64,000 nucleotides of DNA, from assembly GCA_013396655.1 (NCBI GenBank), contig WBMV01002670.1, positions 124,001-188,000 on the forward strand, written 5' to 3'. This DNA is from Campylorhamphus procurvoides (taxonomy: Eukaryota > Chordata > Aves > Passeriformes > Dendrocolaptidae). The notes beneath the pieces were generated by a model. It ran no database searches. It saw only the letters and a list, made by a program, of their open reading frames with translations, and was not told the DNA's origin. This document shows, piece by piece, positions 24,446-37,710 of the stretch. A program made the position numbers and the translations under genes. The stretch's first letter is position 1; each line of letters begins with the position of its first letter.

Positions 24446-27400
24446 TTGCTTAAACAGGATAGCCAAGTAATTCAGATCCAGTTATTCTTTCCCAGCAATG
24501 TTAGGCACCTTATTTGCATCACATCTTTACTTTTTTTGCCCCATTTTCCCCCTGCACTTCTTCTGCCTCCATATACATCATGCTTCTCCCACTGTACTGT
24601 TCTCCAGCTTCTTAGTTTCTCACTCCTGCTCACATTCTTGCTACATCAGACTTCAACCAACATCTTGGTCCAGATGCTACCACCCTGCTTCCTCCTAGTT
24701 CCTGTTGCTAACCTCCAGGTATCTACTGCCTCTGATCCTACCCTTCATCATGACAGCAAACTGTATCGTCTATGAAAGGTTAACACGGCAAGCATCTTTT
24801 ACTAAGCTACATATGTGTTCAGTCCCACCATGGTCATTCCGAACTGGGAAAACCATTTTCAAATACTGTGAGGCAGAAATCAAAAATCAGTGAGAAGCCT
24901 TCAATCATTTCTTAAGAACTCCCAGAGCAAACAACATAAGGTTTACAGTAGCATCACAACAGATGTCAACCATTCCATGTATTGTGATACCTATACCTTA
25001 GTGCAGACTGGCATATAGCATCTTATGTATACTTCACCTGTTTATGCATTTCTCAAGAAGTACACTACAAGGGAAGAGAAAACCAGTCCAGATAAAATAA
25101 GTCATTGTAGAAGTTTTTTCCATAAAACTCTAATCTCTCTTAAATCCTTTTTGTGCCCTAAAAATGCCTGGATAGCATTATTTCTTCATATTATAATTGT
25201 TCTTATGCATTTGTGCTTGCCTTACTGGCTTCTGATTGAGGCAAGATGGTCAGAGCTAAACTTACACAGAGGAAAAGTATCATAGTACACCAGAATGCTG
25301 CCACTTATTCAGGAATAACCAATGCAAAAATCTTTTTGGCAGTGGCTATACTATATACAGAAAGCCTGCAAATCATGCATCACAAAAACTGTCCCAGTAG
25401 TAACATTATTGGTGATTAATATATATATATATCTTCTTCTATCGCCTGTTTCCAGGGACACAACAAACCACTACTTTTATTCTAACCACTACATTCCTGA
25501 GAATAGCTACAGCTTTGATGCTTTCAGCTCCCACTGCTACCAGCACTGTTCAGTAGGGATGACTGGTACCTTTAAGTCTACAGCATTACTATCTGAACTT
25601 TAATTAGCTTAAAAATACCTGCAGAAAGTACCAGCTACTCCTGAATGCTCAAGGGCTTCTAGATGCCTACATAAATACCTAAACTTTAGTCCATTCAGGA
25701 AACCAGACTGACTGTTACAGATGGACATTGTTGTCTCCCCTAGTAAGTAATCACTTTGTGACCACATGCAGAAAAACACATCATCTCCCTGACTTCTTCC
25801 TATTCTGCCCCACAGGTGGAGGAAATGAAGTTGCTGAAGAAGGCATGGCAAGCGTGTCCACTTTCTGATTTTTCACCTAGTGTACAAACACAAAACCTGG
25901 CAGTTTGCAATCAATCATCGACAGAAAAACCACCAAGGCTCCTTGTCAGCCTTCAAACACTACCTGTACATCTACTCAGTGATACCTGAGCTTTGCCAAA
26001 CCCGCTCCGTTTATTTCAATGAACTACAACTCATAACTTCAATACACAATTTTAAATCTCTCCTCACTTGGCATCAGTATAAACAGCAAGGCATGTCCAC
26101 ATAAAAAAAGAGTTATCCTAGTCACACCTATTACTTTTCCAAAAGAAAGGACATGTTCAGGTACTGTAAATGAGAATCTAGATGACTGAGTCCCAGCTGC
26201 TTCTCTAGGCTGTTAGTCTTGCTTTCAGTGGTAGGCAATATTACATAAAATCCATGTAACACATACAAGCGAAGTGCAAATGATGAAAGAAATCAGCAAG
26301 GGAAAAGAGGCCAGAGAGCTGTTGTGATGGAAGAATAGCAGCTGGGAAAACTGAAGTCAACCCAGCTATGCTATTTTTTAATTAAAAATAAACATAGCTT
26401 TTGTTGCCAAGGGATTGGTTAGCATTCCATTTGAAAAGAAAAAAAAACAAAACAAAAAAAAAAGGAATTTTGTTTTACTTCGTTCTCGTTACCCTCCTAA
26501 CCTCCCTCCCTCCTCTGCTCCCTCCTTTCCCCCAAAAAAACTATTTATAGATTTTGCAAAAAAGAACATGGTCATAAAATTTAGTTCATCTGCAGACCCA
26601 CACAGACCCATCTATTTTTAAGGCATTCTCTTTCTCTCACATGAATGCCTCCTTGATTAAAAATAGTGAGATTATCATTTTAATTTTAGTAATTATTTTG
26701 TCTTCCACTGCAGAGCACCTTGCTAGCTGTGTAAATATGCACGACTGCACTGCATGTCTGTAAATGATAAAGGTTCTCCCGAGACAGCCCTTTTGATGAA
26801 GGTTTCAGCAGACCCATGTTAATCCTTCCAAGTTCAGCTTTGCTTCTCTTCAGTCAAACACTAAAGCAGCTTTTATTCATGCCTGGGTAGGGGTTTGTCC
26901 TAGTTTTTTATGAGACTTGGTTGTGTCCAAGACCACTAAAGGTCTTACACTGTTTCTCTGCAGTCCTCATTTCACAAACAGGAGTGTGAAATCACTAGCA
27001 GACCAAAACCAAAGAATCCAAAGGCTCAGTTCAGGCTTTTCATGCACTCCAAGAACTCAAAGGTTAACTATTTTTAAAGGCTGACTACATCTTTAGCCTC
27101 TCTCCCTTATGTTTTTCATTCATCTTACACATTTCTTGTGTGTTTTCATTATGCCTGACCTCAGAGAAGCTTTCAGCTACTGAGGTCTTCTCTACGTTGC
27201 TTCCACATCACATTTCAAAATCTTATCTTGGATAATGAGTTTCTACTTTCTCTCTTCCCATCTGCTTTGCTAGTTATTAACATTTCATTTAAGATATTTT
27301 AGGCCATAATTAACACAAAATACATATCCAGAGGCAGTAGCAATCGTTCTGATAAACACATAGGAGTTGATAAGGCAAACCTCTCCCAAAATGGGTCAAC

Positions 27401-29675
27401 GACATGGGCATTTTCTGCATAAACATTCACCTTTAGCTGAGAAATGTATCAGTTCTGGTTGAATCAAAGAAAGACCTATTTAACAATTAGTCATTAAGCT
27501 GAGTGGTGAGAAAAGAATACAGATGAAATAAAAATACTTGCATGTACCTCCTGCATCTCAGATAAGCCTCAGCAGCAGCAAGTCACCAGTCTAAGGGTAG
27601 GATTTGCTTGCTACCTGGACTATTTGGAATCACTCCAGTTTACATTAAAAGAATGTCCACTGACGAAGGGAATATAGTTATTTCATTTTTTATTCAGTGC
27701 AAAGTAGTTCTAAAGAGATTCATGAATAGTACAGTAAAGGATGGTAAATGCACCAACATTTTCACAAGAGAATGACCATCTCAGCTGCACAGAGTGGCAC
27801 TTATACCTTCAGTCTTGCAAGAAGATCTGACAATTGATTAGGCTGAAGGTGTGTCTCTGTCTGCTTTTCTGTTTATCAATATCCTGCAATGCATCCCATT
27901 GCATTTTCAGAAAGATTCTGAATTTGTGAAAATTTAAAAAGAGAAATATTTTTTCACCCAGCTCTTGTCAGTATCTGCTAACTCACATCCAGATTCTTCT
28001 CGTATCTGAGTCTTCCATTGACTCCAGAGAAAGTTTATTGTTGAGCACAGAACATAAGTTGAGCTAACTGAATATCATAATGCATATTATTTGCCACGAG
28101 ACAGCAAGCACAGGGAAAAGAGGGTATTGGGCTGCAAAAGATTTTTCTTCATGCTTTGCATATTTTTTGAAATAGGAAAGAAAACCACATTAGGCAAAGC
28201 AATGTATTTGTTTTGTCTCAAGGACGTTGGCTCACAAATAAGTGTTACTGCAACTAGTGAGAGTTCAAATCATTGTTAACCCAAACTATAAAAAAAGAGA
28301 CCAGGAAAAAAACCAAAACACAAACAATAACAACAACAAAAAACTACAAGGCTTTGGAACTCAAATGTTATTCTTCATCCCAACAAAGTGTCATTAAGCA
28401 TCAAAGCAGAGCTGAAACATGCTATGAACACTAACTCTGTTTTGTGGCAACACAGAATTGGAATCAGCATTAGAAAATAAGTGAAAGGTAGTAAGAGGGA
28501 TAGGTTGGTACTGGCAGACTCTAAGCAGTCTATGCTTCAGCCTCCTTGAGTTTTACACCAATTTGCCTGCAGGAATAGATTTTAGTTGAATTAAACATGA
28601 TTGAAGGGATGGTTTTATCTTTTGTCACTGGTAGACTCTAAGGGCTACATGAAAATAGAGAAGTCAGAGAAGCTTCTCAGTTAAACTCTCTCTTTTATAG
28701 GTAGGGTGACTATTTGACTATCAAAATGGTAACTTCCTCATTCTAACTACTGAAGAGGATTCTACTATCCTTCCCACAGTATTTTTGCTTTTCTTCAAGA
28801 TCTGTAACAGCTCGGCCTAAAAAGTAAAACAAAGCAAAAGCTTTGGAAGGTTGTCCCATTGCCTGTATAACAGCAGGGAGGTAGATACAATGAGAGAACT
28901 ACTGAGCAGGACAGGGAAACCAAAATAAACTCCAAAATACAAATGGAAAATATTATATCCTGCCTAGAAATAGTTGTAATAAAGTAGCTTAGAATGTGAT
29001 CAGTCTTTTTATTCACTCAGTGATTCTGCTGTTTTACAAGGCTGGGTTCTTCTCATCATATAATAACACTATTTTGTATTTTAAACGTCAGACCAAGAAG
29101 ACAGGCCACTGAAAGTGCAAGCATGTGCCAAAATGGGCAAAACATTTAAGACTATCCACATGTCCCCTCTTCATCCAGCAAACAGAAAATGCAATGCTAT
29201 TTACAGCCCTTTGATATGTCTTCGTTTCTCATGGGAAACTAGTTGATGATTTCTATTGTCAGCTTTCGTTGTTAACAACACTCATGGAGAGTTTATTAAT
29301 TTTATGTCATGATGCCATTTGGCAAAAACCCCCTTCTATAAGGATTACATTAAACTAATAAAGTATCATATAGACATCAGGAATCATTCACTAAGTGGAA
29401 TTCAAGAAGACTGACACAAATTTTATGTATTTCTTATTTTAAAACAGAACCCTCTTGTCAGCCTCGGGATTTCTTTGATCTTTAAGTTGTAGAAATACAC
29501 AAAGCTAAACAATGGCCTTCCACTCCACTAATTTCTCCGGTCACATAATATACAAAAACACAGTTCAAAGAACATTGCTATTTGAATATGTTCCATCTTC
29601 CTTTCTTGGTCCTGTTGAAAATCTGTGAAAGAAGAAGTTCATATGTGAAATGATGCCTATATCCATCCACTCAAT
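24446..29675. other. Long noncoding stretch with simple repeats
   Basis: A pyrimidine-rich patch (24530-24680) gives Leu/Ser/Pro-rich frames of up to 109 codons that look like chance. TA repeats lie at 25417-25432, an A-rich tract at 26438-26463, and a pyrimidine run at 26494-26533. An A-rich CAA tract sits at 28291-28347. No gene or clear transposon. Confidence 0.5.
28291..28347. repeat. A-rich CAA/CAAA low-complexity tract
   Basis: A degenerate A-rich segment with CAA and CAAA units on the plus strand, similar in make-up to those at 15756 and 54201. No coding or retrogene signature is attached. Confidence 0.8.
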
Positions 29676-29725
29676 GGATGCCAAGCTAACAATTCTCCCT
29701 GGATGTCAAGTTAGCACATCTCCCA
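29676..29725. repeat. Tandem 25-bp duplication, diverged
   Basis: Two adjacent 25-base units, ggatgccaagctaacaattc... (29676-29700) and ggatgtcaagttagcacatc... (29701-29725), differ at about six positions. They abut exactly, without spacer. Confidence 0.75.
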
Positions 29726-31548
29726 GCTGGGAGACAATTTTATCTGGAATGGCAGAGCCCTATACCATCAGAATTGTCCCATCATGACAATGACATGAAT
29801 CTAGCAGCAGTTCAGTTTCATTTGTGTTGGTAGAAGTCAGAATGAGGATCTCTGGTTTCTACAGGCTCAATAATCTTAAATCTATTAGTCCATCCTACCT
29901 GTTACAGCTTACTGTATCTACTTTATGTAGATAACATTACCACCTGTAGTTTAGTGAAAGAAGCTGACAGAAGGAGTAGCTATAGAAACGAATCTGCCTT
30001 ATGTTTTAGACAAAAAACACATTCAGAACACACAACACAGGAAAGAAAAAGGACATGGAAGATTAAAGGGATGAGAAAAATGATATTAAAAATTAAGAAA
30101 AAAAAAGGAATCAAAGAAGATGAAAAAAAAGATGGACAGACTGAATGGCACAGAGGGAATGTGACTAACCTATAAACAGGTTAGTAGGTCCAGGTTTAGG
30201 CTTGAATAGATGCATTACACTAGAGGCCCAAAGCAAGTCTTGCAGCTCCTCCAGTGGTTGCAGCTGCATGATGTCACATTCAAGACATTATAACATTATT
30301 CTTTTAGATTTTTGGTATCCTTAGTGGTGCTTGTACCCTACACCGGCACCAAAAAGACATATGATCTGCACTGCTTGAATTTACATCTAGTAGAGAGGCC
30401 CACACACCAGTGGAGAAAGAATATGCACTGATTAACTGTCAGACAGGAGAAGTGCACAAAATATCTTGCAATAACAAATGCTTCATGTAATAGGGCTCAT
30501 TCTACTTGTGTGTCCAAAACCAAGAGGCTGAAAATACCTAATCAAAAAAAGGGGGGGGTCAAGGGGGGAAAGAGGAGAATGAGGATTTGGTAAGTTAGAT
30601 GGCTAGTGTTGCAGCTCAGAGTTTAATCTATGAAACAGCTTTTGTCAAAACAATTAGATTGCTCTCCTCCAAGCCATTCATTATCTCAGATATTTTTCTA
30701 ATTTTGACTTCTACCCACTAGAGAGCAGAAACCCTCTAAATAATTATCATCTAGGGATTCCTCAGATGGAATTTGGACCGGCCTCCATAATTCCTCTGGA
30801 CAGCGCTCCTTGATTTTTTCCCACAGACCTCACTGTTGCAGTGCAATGCCTGGAATGTTAGCTCCATGCTGCAGAAATTGGGCATCAGTGCAGCAATTTC
30901 AAAATCAATCAATGGGCACCAAGACTGAGAAAACTAACAGCATGCTCACACTTCTGTATTTGCACGATAACTTGTTTCTAAGATGAATTTGAACGGGATA
31001 GGAACAACCAAATAAGTAATTACAAGGTTTTCTAAGTGATACTGGATTATCAGTCCCATTGGATGAAGTCCTCCCCTGATCTACAAAGCTGACAGAGTAC
31101 TGGTGATGGCAGTGGCAGCTAAATCAGACCCCTTAGGCACAGAATGGTCTCCTGTTAACGTTTGGCTACTTTTTGTTTTCCATCCAGAGTGCCAGAATGG
31201 GACAGTAGTTTTAGCAATCCTTCTAGTGGCAAATCACCAATCCAATTCACAGCTTTGCCTTCTGCATATCTGTGGGAAATCAAAAGAACTGCATTCCAAC
31301 ATGAGAAAAAGAGGCTTGAAACTCCACACAGAGAAAGCTTCAGGTAATACATTGTCTCTTACCCTGGCTAAGTCTATGGTTTCTTGCAATACACAAGCAC
31401 AAATATATCTCTACTCACTTTTAGTCAACATTCAACTACAGTAAAGGTTTTATTTCTTTTTATAGTATGCATAAGGTTTTCACTGCAATACTGAGGGATT
31501 CAAAGTTTTAGATCTCACGACAAACCTGTGAAGAAGAGAATCCATTCT
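29726..31548. other. Noncoding stretch with purine- and G-rich tracts
   Basis: An A/G-rich segment (30040-30135) encodes a Lys-rich chance frame. A run of eight G (30551-30558) and one of six G (30563-30568) follow a run of seven A. The 113-codon frame at 31103-31444 has no recognised domain. Confidence 0.5.
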
Positions 31549-31610
31549 GTCCTCATTTTACAATAGGCTGATTGCAAAATAGGGAAAATAAATAACTTGA
31601 ACAGTCACAG
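31549..31610 (-). mobile_element. Possible MIR/L2-like fragment
   Basis: 'tcctcattttacaataggc' followed by 'agggaaaataaataacttg' and 'acagtcacagac' resembles the reverse complement of the MIR/L2 consensus near its 3' part. It is short and diverged, hence uncertain. Confidence 0.35.
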
Positions 31611-32470
31611 ACATGTTCTGTGAATGAAGACCTTAGATGGGGGCATCCTAGTGTTTCAAACAGTGGAACAAGGGGTTTTTTTTAATAATAATTATTATTT
31701 GTTTCTTTACAGGGGGAGAAAAAGGGGCCTCATTCTTCAAAATAAATCATTCATTTCTTAGAAAAACAAAACTGGTTTCTGTCGAATTCTTTAAGTGGTA
31801 TGCTCTGAAAAGGGAGAGAGAGTAATAGCAAATGTTGTAGAAGATGATGAACTGCTGTCTTTTCTAGAAGTAGTAATTCCATTGCTGTCAACTTCTTTGC
31901 TTGAGCCAGACTCAAAGCACACACTTTACACAGATTGAAGGGCCTTTTTATATGTCCATAAATGACACCTAAATCCTTAAAAATAATGGGAGGAGGAGAA
32001 CGTAGAAAAGAGAGGAAGTTTCAGACAAGTCCCAAGTACTGTCTTGTTCTAAGCATGCAAAACAGCAGCAATATCTTTAGTGCCCTGTTTGAACTGCAAG
32101 TAGGATCACCTGTGCTTGGCTATTGACCAGACATCTGTGAGGATTATCTATGGAAAACCTCTATGTAGTTAACGTATACACTGTGATTCATCAGCACCCA
32201 AACAGTACAACATTCTTACATCTTCTTCAAGATAGATCTAACTGAATTTCAGACAGACATTCATGACAAAGCCAACCATCCATAATCAGAAATTTCTACT
32301 TATGTGCCACACTCATAGGAGTTCTTGACATCAAGATGCAAAGATTAAAAAGTACCCACTTATCTACTTTCTTCATTCATCCAAAGAGGAAGATATTCTC
32401 TGGGTGCATTCAGAATTGGTCTATGGCATGTACATCTATACTCTGACATGAAATCTCAAGTATTTTTGAA
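31611..32470. other. Noncoding stretch
   Basis: Unique sequence with a T-run and ATT-rich patch at 31675-31700. No gene or repeat recognised. Confidence 0.5.
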
Positions 32471-32755
32471 CTATTTGCTCTTCTTCCATGAGGTGTTTTC
32501 AGCATAAGATTCATGAGCACCCCAACCAACTGCAAACCAAGCTCTTCTAATTTTAGGACAAATACTCATAACAATTACTCCATTCTCAGAGGTGTAGATT
32601 TCTCTGTGGATTGATTTGTCACCATTTTCAAATACCTGCCTCAACACACACACTGCCTGATTGTACATAGCAGTCATATCTTCGTGTGCTCTCTCCTGGA
32701 GCATTGCACACCACCTCCCTGTTAACATGTTCACAGCCAAGCAATAATGGACCAC
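32471..32755 (-). other. Unrecognised 94-codon open frame
   Basis: This minus-strand frame reads smoothly (for example CVLRQVFENGDKSIHREIY) and has a fairly protein-like composition, but matches no family I know. The track start is a GTG; the first ATG is ten codons in. An in-frame TAG lies four codons upstream. A pyrimidine tract and AG at about 32779 could be a splice acceptor, but all three frames from that point close before the long open part. I regard it as a chance frame or very old pseudogene. Confidence 0.2.
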
Positions 32756-32794
32756 ACCAGCAAGCTAAACTTTATTGCTGGAGCAGAAAAGGAA

Positions 32795-32818
32795 AAACAA
32801 ACAAACAAACAAACTAAA
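32795..32818. repeat. (CAAA)n tetranucleotide repeat
   Basis: Five CAAA units in tandem (caaacaaacaaacaaac) after a short A-run, ending near 32815. Fourth of the A-rich CAAA-type tracts that share the same plus-strand orientation. Confidence 0.85.
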
Positions 32819-33741
32819 ATACCCACACACATACAATTTCACCAGTTCAATCTTGCCTTTATAACTGCAACCTCTGGCTGATATGCAAACAGCCCCTTCT
32901 AGGGAGAGAAAGCTGCATTACTTCAGTGAGAGGTACAATTCTGAACAGATGCAGCTAAGCCCTTACAAATCCCTGGGTAGACGTAGCTATTTCAGTTTGA
33001 GAGCTTAGAGTGTGACTGGAAGTCTGAACACTTTGAAGATGACATAAATCAAAGTAGCCTCTCCTTCAACATGGTGATTTCCTCCACTTGGAGTTCCTTC
33101 CACTTTGAGAAAATGGATATAAATCAGCCTCTCAAAACAATGCACACTGTTCACTACATTGCGTGAACAGTTCTTAAGGACAGAAAAGTGAGCTTTTTTT
33201 TCCTCATATCTGGTGGTACAGCTTAAAAGCTTGTTATAACAGCCTTGTGCTGGGTGACTACTTTAACTGTAGAACATAGAAAGTCAGTTTGTTTCCAATT
33301 TAAATGCAAAGGGAATCCTCAGCACTATGGTAATAGGAAAGTGTGATGACACATGACAAGTGCTCCTGAGAGCACTCTGTACTAGAGAGGAAGTGCTAGA
33401 GAGACCTTATGCCTGCTTAATTGCTCTGAAGGATGGATCTTGTTCTTGCAAAAGTTTTCCCCCACTCTTTTCTCTACAGTGAAATACCAAACACCACACA
33501 GACAATGCGACATAAGAAGTTTGTCACATGCTTTGTAGCCTTCAGGAAATAAGTGAAATTTGTCTACAAGCCATAAGCTGAGCTCCACTTATATGCTAAC
33601 ATCTCCACTGGAGATATGGTGCTCTTTGTATTACAATATTCATTTCTAATAACTAAGAGAACAACCCTTACTTATGCCTACAGATGGCTGTATCAAGTAG
33701 TTAGACAATTTAATGGTCACCTTAGTTTCAGTCTCCCTTAA
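32819..33741. other. Noncoding stretch
   Basis: Unique AT-rich sequence. The 68-codon minus-strand frame at 33382-33588 has no recognisable features. Confidence 0.5.
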
Positions 33742-33835
33742 TAGAATCATAGAACTATTTAGTTTGAAAAAGATCCCTAAGACAATTAGATTCAACCTTC
33801 TTCACCAGAGTAAATACAGAAAAACACTCGACATC
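33742..33835 (-). mobile_element. CR1 LINE 3' tip, inverted
   Basis: The plus strand reads 'agaatcatagaactattt' followed by 'agatccctaagacaattag' and 'attcaaccttcttcacc', the reverse complement of the last roughly 90 bases of CR1 including its terminal repeat. Strong 5' truncation. Divergence is considerable. Confidence 0.75.
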
Positions 33836-34414
33836 AAGAGTTTCATTCCAGATTCAGGGTAATGTAATAGAAAGCAACATACAGACAGCACTAATATTAA
33901 ACATTATTAAATAAGCTACTAAAAATTATCAGGTTTCTAGTCATAAAAACTTTACAACGCGATAGAATATGTACTTAAGAGAAACTAGCATGTTAATGAG
34001 TTTTTAATTGCCATGGCTAACAAGCAATGCTATTGTCAGCTGATATTTATATGATACATCATTCATATCAGTAACTTTACTGTACCTTTCTGTAATCGCT
34101 TACCAGCCCTTTATTAAAAAAACCTTGGAAATAAATTACTAAAGTGGTCTCAAAGGAGAAGGTCTGATCACAGAACCCTGGAAGAGGTTCTTCAAGATTG
34201 CAGTCCACACTTGTTTTGGTCTCAAGCTCAAAAATGAGTTCCAACAGACATGTGGCTTGGCCAACATGAATGTTTCTAGGGAGACACAAAATATAGAATT
34301 CTGAAGGCATAAATAATAGTTAAGGACCCAAGTCTCGTAAGTTTTACTAGAATTCATGTACGTGCTATCTTTGAAAAATTCTTTGAGGTCAGTGTTATAA
34401 AACCAAGTAGGAAG
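33836..34414. other. Noncoding stretch
   Basis: Unique AT-rich sequence between two CR1 fragments of opposite orientation. The overlapping minus-strand frames of 77 and 105 codons here are not recognised. Confidence 0.5.
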
Positions 34415-34655
34415 CCAGTCACTCGTGGTGTACACCAGGTTCAACACTGTGACCAATACTTTGTGATAACTTCATTAATGACCTGGATAATGGAAAAAGC
34501 CACCCTTAACAAGGTTGCAGGTACATAAAACTGTAAAGAGTGGCAGATACACCAGATATTTCTTCATGAGATAAGGTTCAGAGGGACCTCAATAAGGTGA
34601 AGGAATGATCCAACAGGGATCTTCTGAAGTTCAGCAAAGAGAGGTCACAGATCCT
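34415..34655 (+). mobile_element. CR1 ORF2 (reverse transcriptase) fragment, no 3' end
   Basis: Nucleotides 34421-34440 align with the Ser-Gly-Val-Pro-Gln-Gly region of the CR1 reverse transcriptase. 'aacttcattaatgacctgg' (34469-34487) matches the Phe-Ile-Asn-Asp-Leu stretch. The catalytic Ala-Asp-Asp box that follows is destroyed (Ala-Gly-Thr then a TAA). 'cagagggacctcaataagg' and 'gaagttcagcaaagagagg' continue in family order. The piece stops around 34655 without the 3' UTR, so it is an internal remnant of an old insertion. Confidence 0.75.
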
Positions 34656-37600
34656 TCATCCTTAGAAGTAATCAAGACACAAATGGACACAAGCATGGCA
34701 CACCTACTCTAGCTGACCCTTCTTTGCAATCTCAGCTGTTCTGTAACTCTGCATTTACAACAAAGCTTCACAATGACTATACACTGATACAAAAATAGTG
34801 TGCAAACATACAAGCCATACTGTCTTCCATAGTCTAAAACACACAACAGGACAATTGATGAGGTAAAAATTTCTCTGTAGAAACTAGTCCTTTTGAGGTT
34901 ATGAACAATGCACATTAACAAGGTTTTGTTCTGAAAAATAAGCTTCAATTGTACTGTGATAAAAATTCATCTATGGGAACAATCATTTTTAAAAACTCAT
35001 CTTACATGAAGCTGCTCTAATTACTGCCTTAATCAGCATCATAACTTGCAATACAACTTGCAATTAACATATGGTAAATAGCATGTGCCAATTGGACTAT
35101 CATATGCACTGTACATCTGATTCCTGTTTCCACTGGAATGCAGCTATTTGAGCTGGATCTTGTCCAGAGTCTCTGCTTTGGCCTCTACTGCTCTTTAGAT
35201 GAACAACCCTCAACTTTCTGCAGCAGTTAAGAGGAAGAAAAGATTCCTGCACATATGAATTAGATCAGAGATATGAACCTTGAAAAGAGGTTCATTAGTC
35301 ATTTTTAGAGCTCCACTACTTTAAAGTAGAAGAAAATAAATCACAGAATACATCCACTTCATCACTGCATATTGTCATCACAGACAGCAAAGTTAAAACT
35401 GTATTAATCACACATATCCCACCATTTCTCCTTTTGTTCTCTATCCATCATTTCCCTTTTCTTTTTCTTTATTAAACTTCATTTTATTACTTATTCAGGA
35501 TCAAATTTCTGCTGTTGCCAAGTGTCTTCTGAAGAGGACGAAGGATTCACACTTTCCAGGGCCGTCTATAATTGCTCAGCATCCCTCAGGACAGTTTTGC
35601 ACAGAGCCCACAGCTCTTGCTCCTGGCGAATATGCAGTACCCAAACACATGGTGCTCAGCAAGTCACAGAAGTAAGAGATGTGAAAGCCCCCTAAACCTC
35701 TTGCACACTAAAAAAGCACAAGATAACAAATAATTCTGAGCAACCCCATGATCGAAGCATGAAGAAAAACTGAGAGTTATCTTAAAACTTCCATAAGTGT
35801 TGTGTTAAGTCTCTAAAACCAAAATAATTCAAAGGAGCATGTTCCAAAATGGGAAGGGGGGGTGAGGGGAAGGCTGTGAAGGGGATGGAAACCACCACAA
35901 AGTCTCTGCTTGTACCTGCCTCAGTAATTCATGCTTGAGTGGCAAAACAATCTTTATCTAAAAGATCCCACACAGCTGGTAAGGGTGACATCTCTATTTA
36001 GGATCTCAGAAAAAAGCATGCTAGGGAGAAAGCCACTGCCATGATTATCAGTCAAGCTACAGAAATCACTTCAAGCCTCTAAAAGACACCAGAAAAAGAT
36101 TCAAGATGAGACTTATCTACCTAACTCTGCCACGTGATTTTGGGGTGAGACTGGGGATAGGGGTTTACCTCAGTGCTGCTTCTTAGCCTGGTGCTCTTTG
36201 ATTCTCAGCTCTTGAGATTTGAAATCTTTGAGGCCTTGGAATGCTTTTCAACATAAACAGTGCTTAAGCTCCCCCTAAGTATGGTATAAAACTATTAATA
36301 CAGAAAATAAGAAGTGTTTGGGTTCTTTTTCTCTGGGACAGAGAAAATATTAAAAGTCAAAGGAAGCATGCAAAACTTTCCACACTAATCTATTGACTGC
36401 ATGCCACAGAGTCAAGGTCCATTATGAGCAATGTCGGTTTGGTTTCAGTCTGAAAGTCAAAGCTCAGTTGTCATTTCCATCTATGCAACACACATAGCAA
36501 AGGTTTATGTGCTCTTGCTATTGTCAAATACAGAAAGAGAAGAAAATAAAAGCATGAATCAGTGAAGTCATTTTCCTTCCCACATACAACCTCAAGCTGA
36601 GATTATGTCAGATTTCATGTGCAAAACAAGCTTGAGTGACAGCAACACTTTAGAAAAGAAAATCCAGAGGAAACTTATGTTTATCAAAAAGTGGTGCTGC
36701 TAATTCAACAAGCAGCACCCCTAGTGCAAAGTCTGTAATAAATCAAGTGCTTGTGGGGTAAATGGCTATCACTGCTGGGGAGCTTTGGCTTCCACAGAAC
36801 AGGGGGAAAGTGCCTAAAGGCTATACTCTCTTCTATGCCAAACAAATCCTGAAGGGATTATAAAACTGGTTATCTTAACTCTCAAGATATCTAACTTCCT
36901 GCTTACAACAAAAATGTCTAGTAACTGCTATAATATCTGACAGCTCTCAGTCATCATTACTAAATTATGAATAATAGTATAAACACAAAGAAAAACCCCT
37001 CAGGTCTCTCAGATTTTCTTACTGGAGTAAAAGTGGAAAGGGGGGACCTGGGGTTAGTTACCCTGGCATTGTGTCAGCTGGGGTGCTGCTTCTGCCAGGG
37101 AATTTCTCACAGGAGAGCTGTGGTTGGATTGCATCCTTTTTGCACCGAAGTGGACAAGTTTGGAACGGAGAACATAACCCTTAGTCTTGACCTTTCATCA
37201 CTGCTGAAAGTCACACTGTAATTTTCACGAGAATAGAAGTGCTTGGTGGAATAAATTCAATTTCTCGTCACTCTATATCTCCTCTGTAGATTAAGATGTA
37301 TGCCTACCTTACCTAGACTTATCAGATCCTGCATACCAGCATTCATCTGGCTGTATCAAAACATAGCTCTGCTGCCTTCCTCTTTCCTCCTTGTAATCAA
37401 ACGGGCTTTAGCAAAAACAGAGAAAAGAGAGAACAAAACAAACAATGGAAACTGCTTTCCCCACATTTCACTTCCCTTGCTCCTGACTCGTTGCTATTTC
37501 AGATGTTTTAATATTCAGTACAGTAGACTCCATTTGAGGTAGGATTTGAAAAGGATGAGAGACAAATTGACCCATTTTTCCCCCTTGTATATAATTTTTT

Positions 37601-37710
37601 AGGAAGACAGGTGAGGAAGGAACATGGCACCTTAGCTGATGTATTTCCTATCATTTCAGGGTAACCTTAGACTTGAAAAGAAATGGAGCAAGCTTGAATC
37701 ACATTACAGT
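34656..37710. other. Long noncoding stretch, no gene recognised
   Basis: Unique AT-rich sequence. A GC-richer patch at 35860-35880 is simply G-rich. Frames of up to 84 codons show no domains. No repeats identified. Confidence 0.5.

Noticed and set aside
24446..24775. 109-codon frame rich in Leu/Pro/Ser as a secreted protein
   Set aside because: It reflects a pyrimidine-rich patch; a second frame over the same bases is equally open and neither matches a family.
27627..27650. 'cactccagtttacatt' as another old palindromic-repeat arm
   Set aside because: Too short and only one arm; similarity at this length is expected by chance.
32643..32778. Possible minus-strand exon with acceptor at 32779 and donor near 32643
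   Set aside because: All three frames close soon after the acceptor, so it could only be a noncoding exon, for which there is no other evidence.
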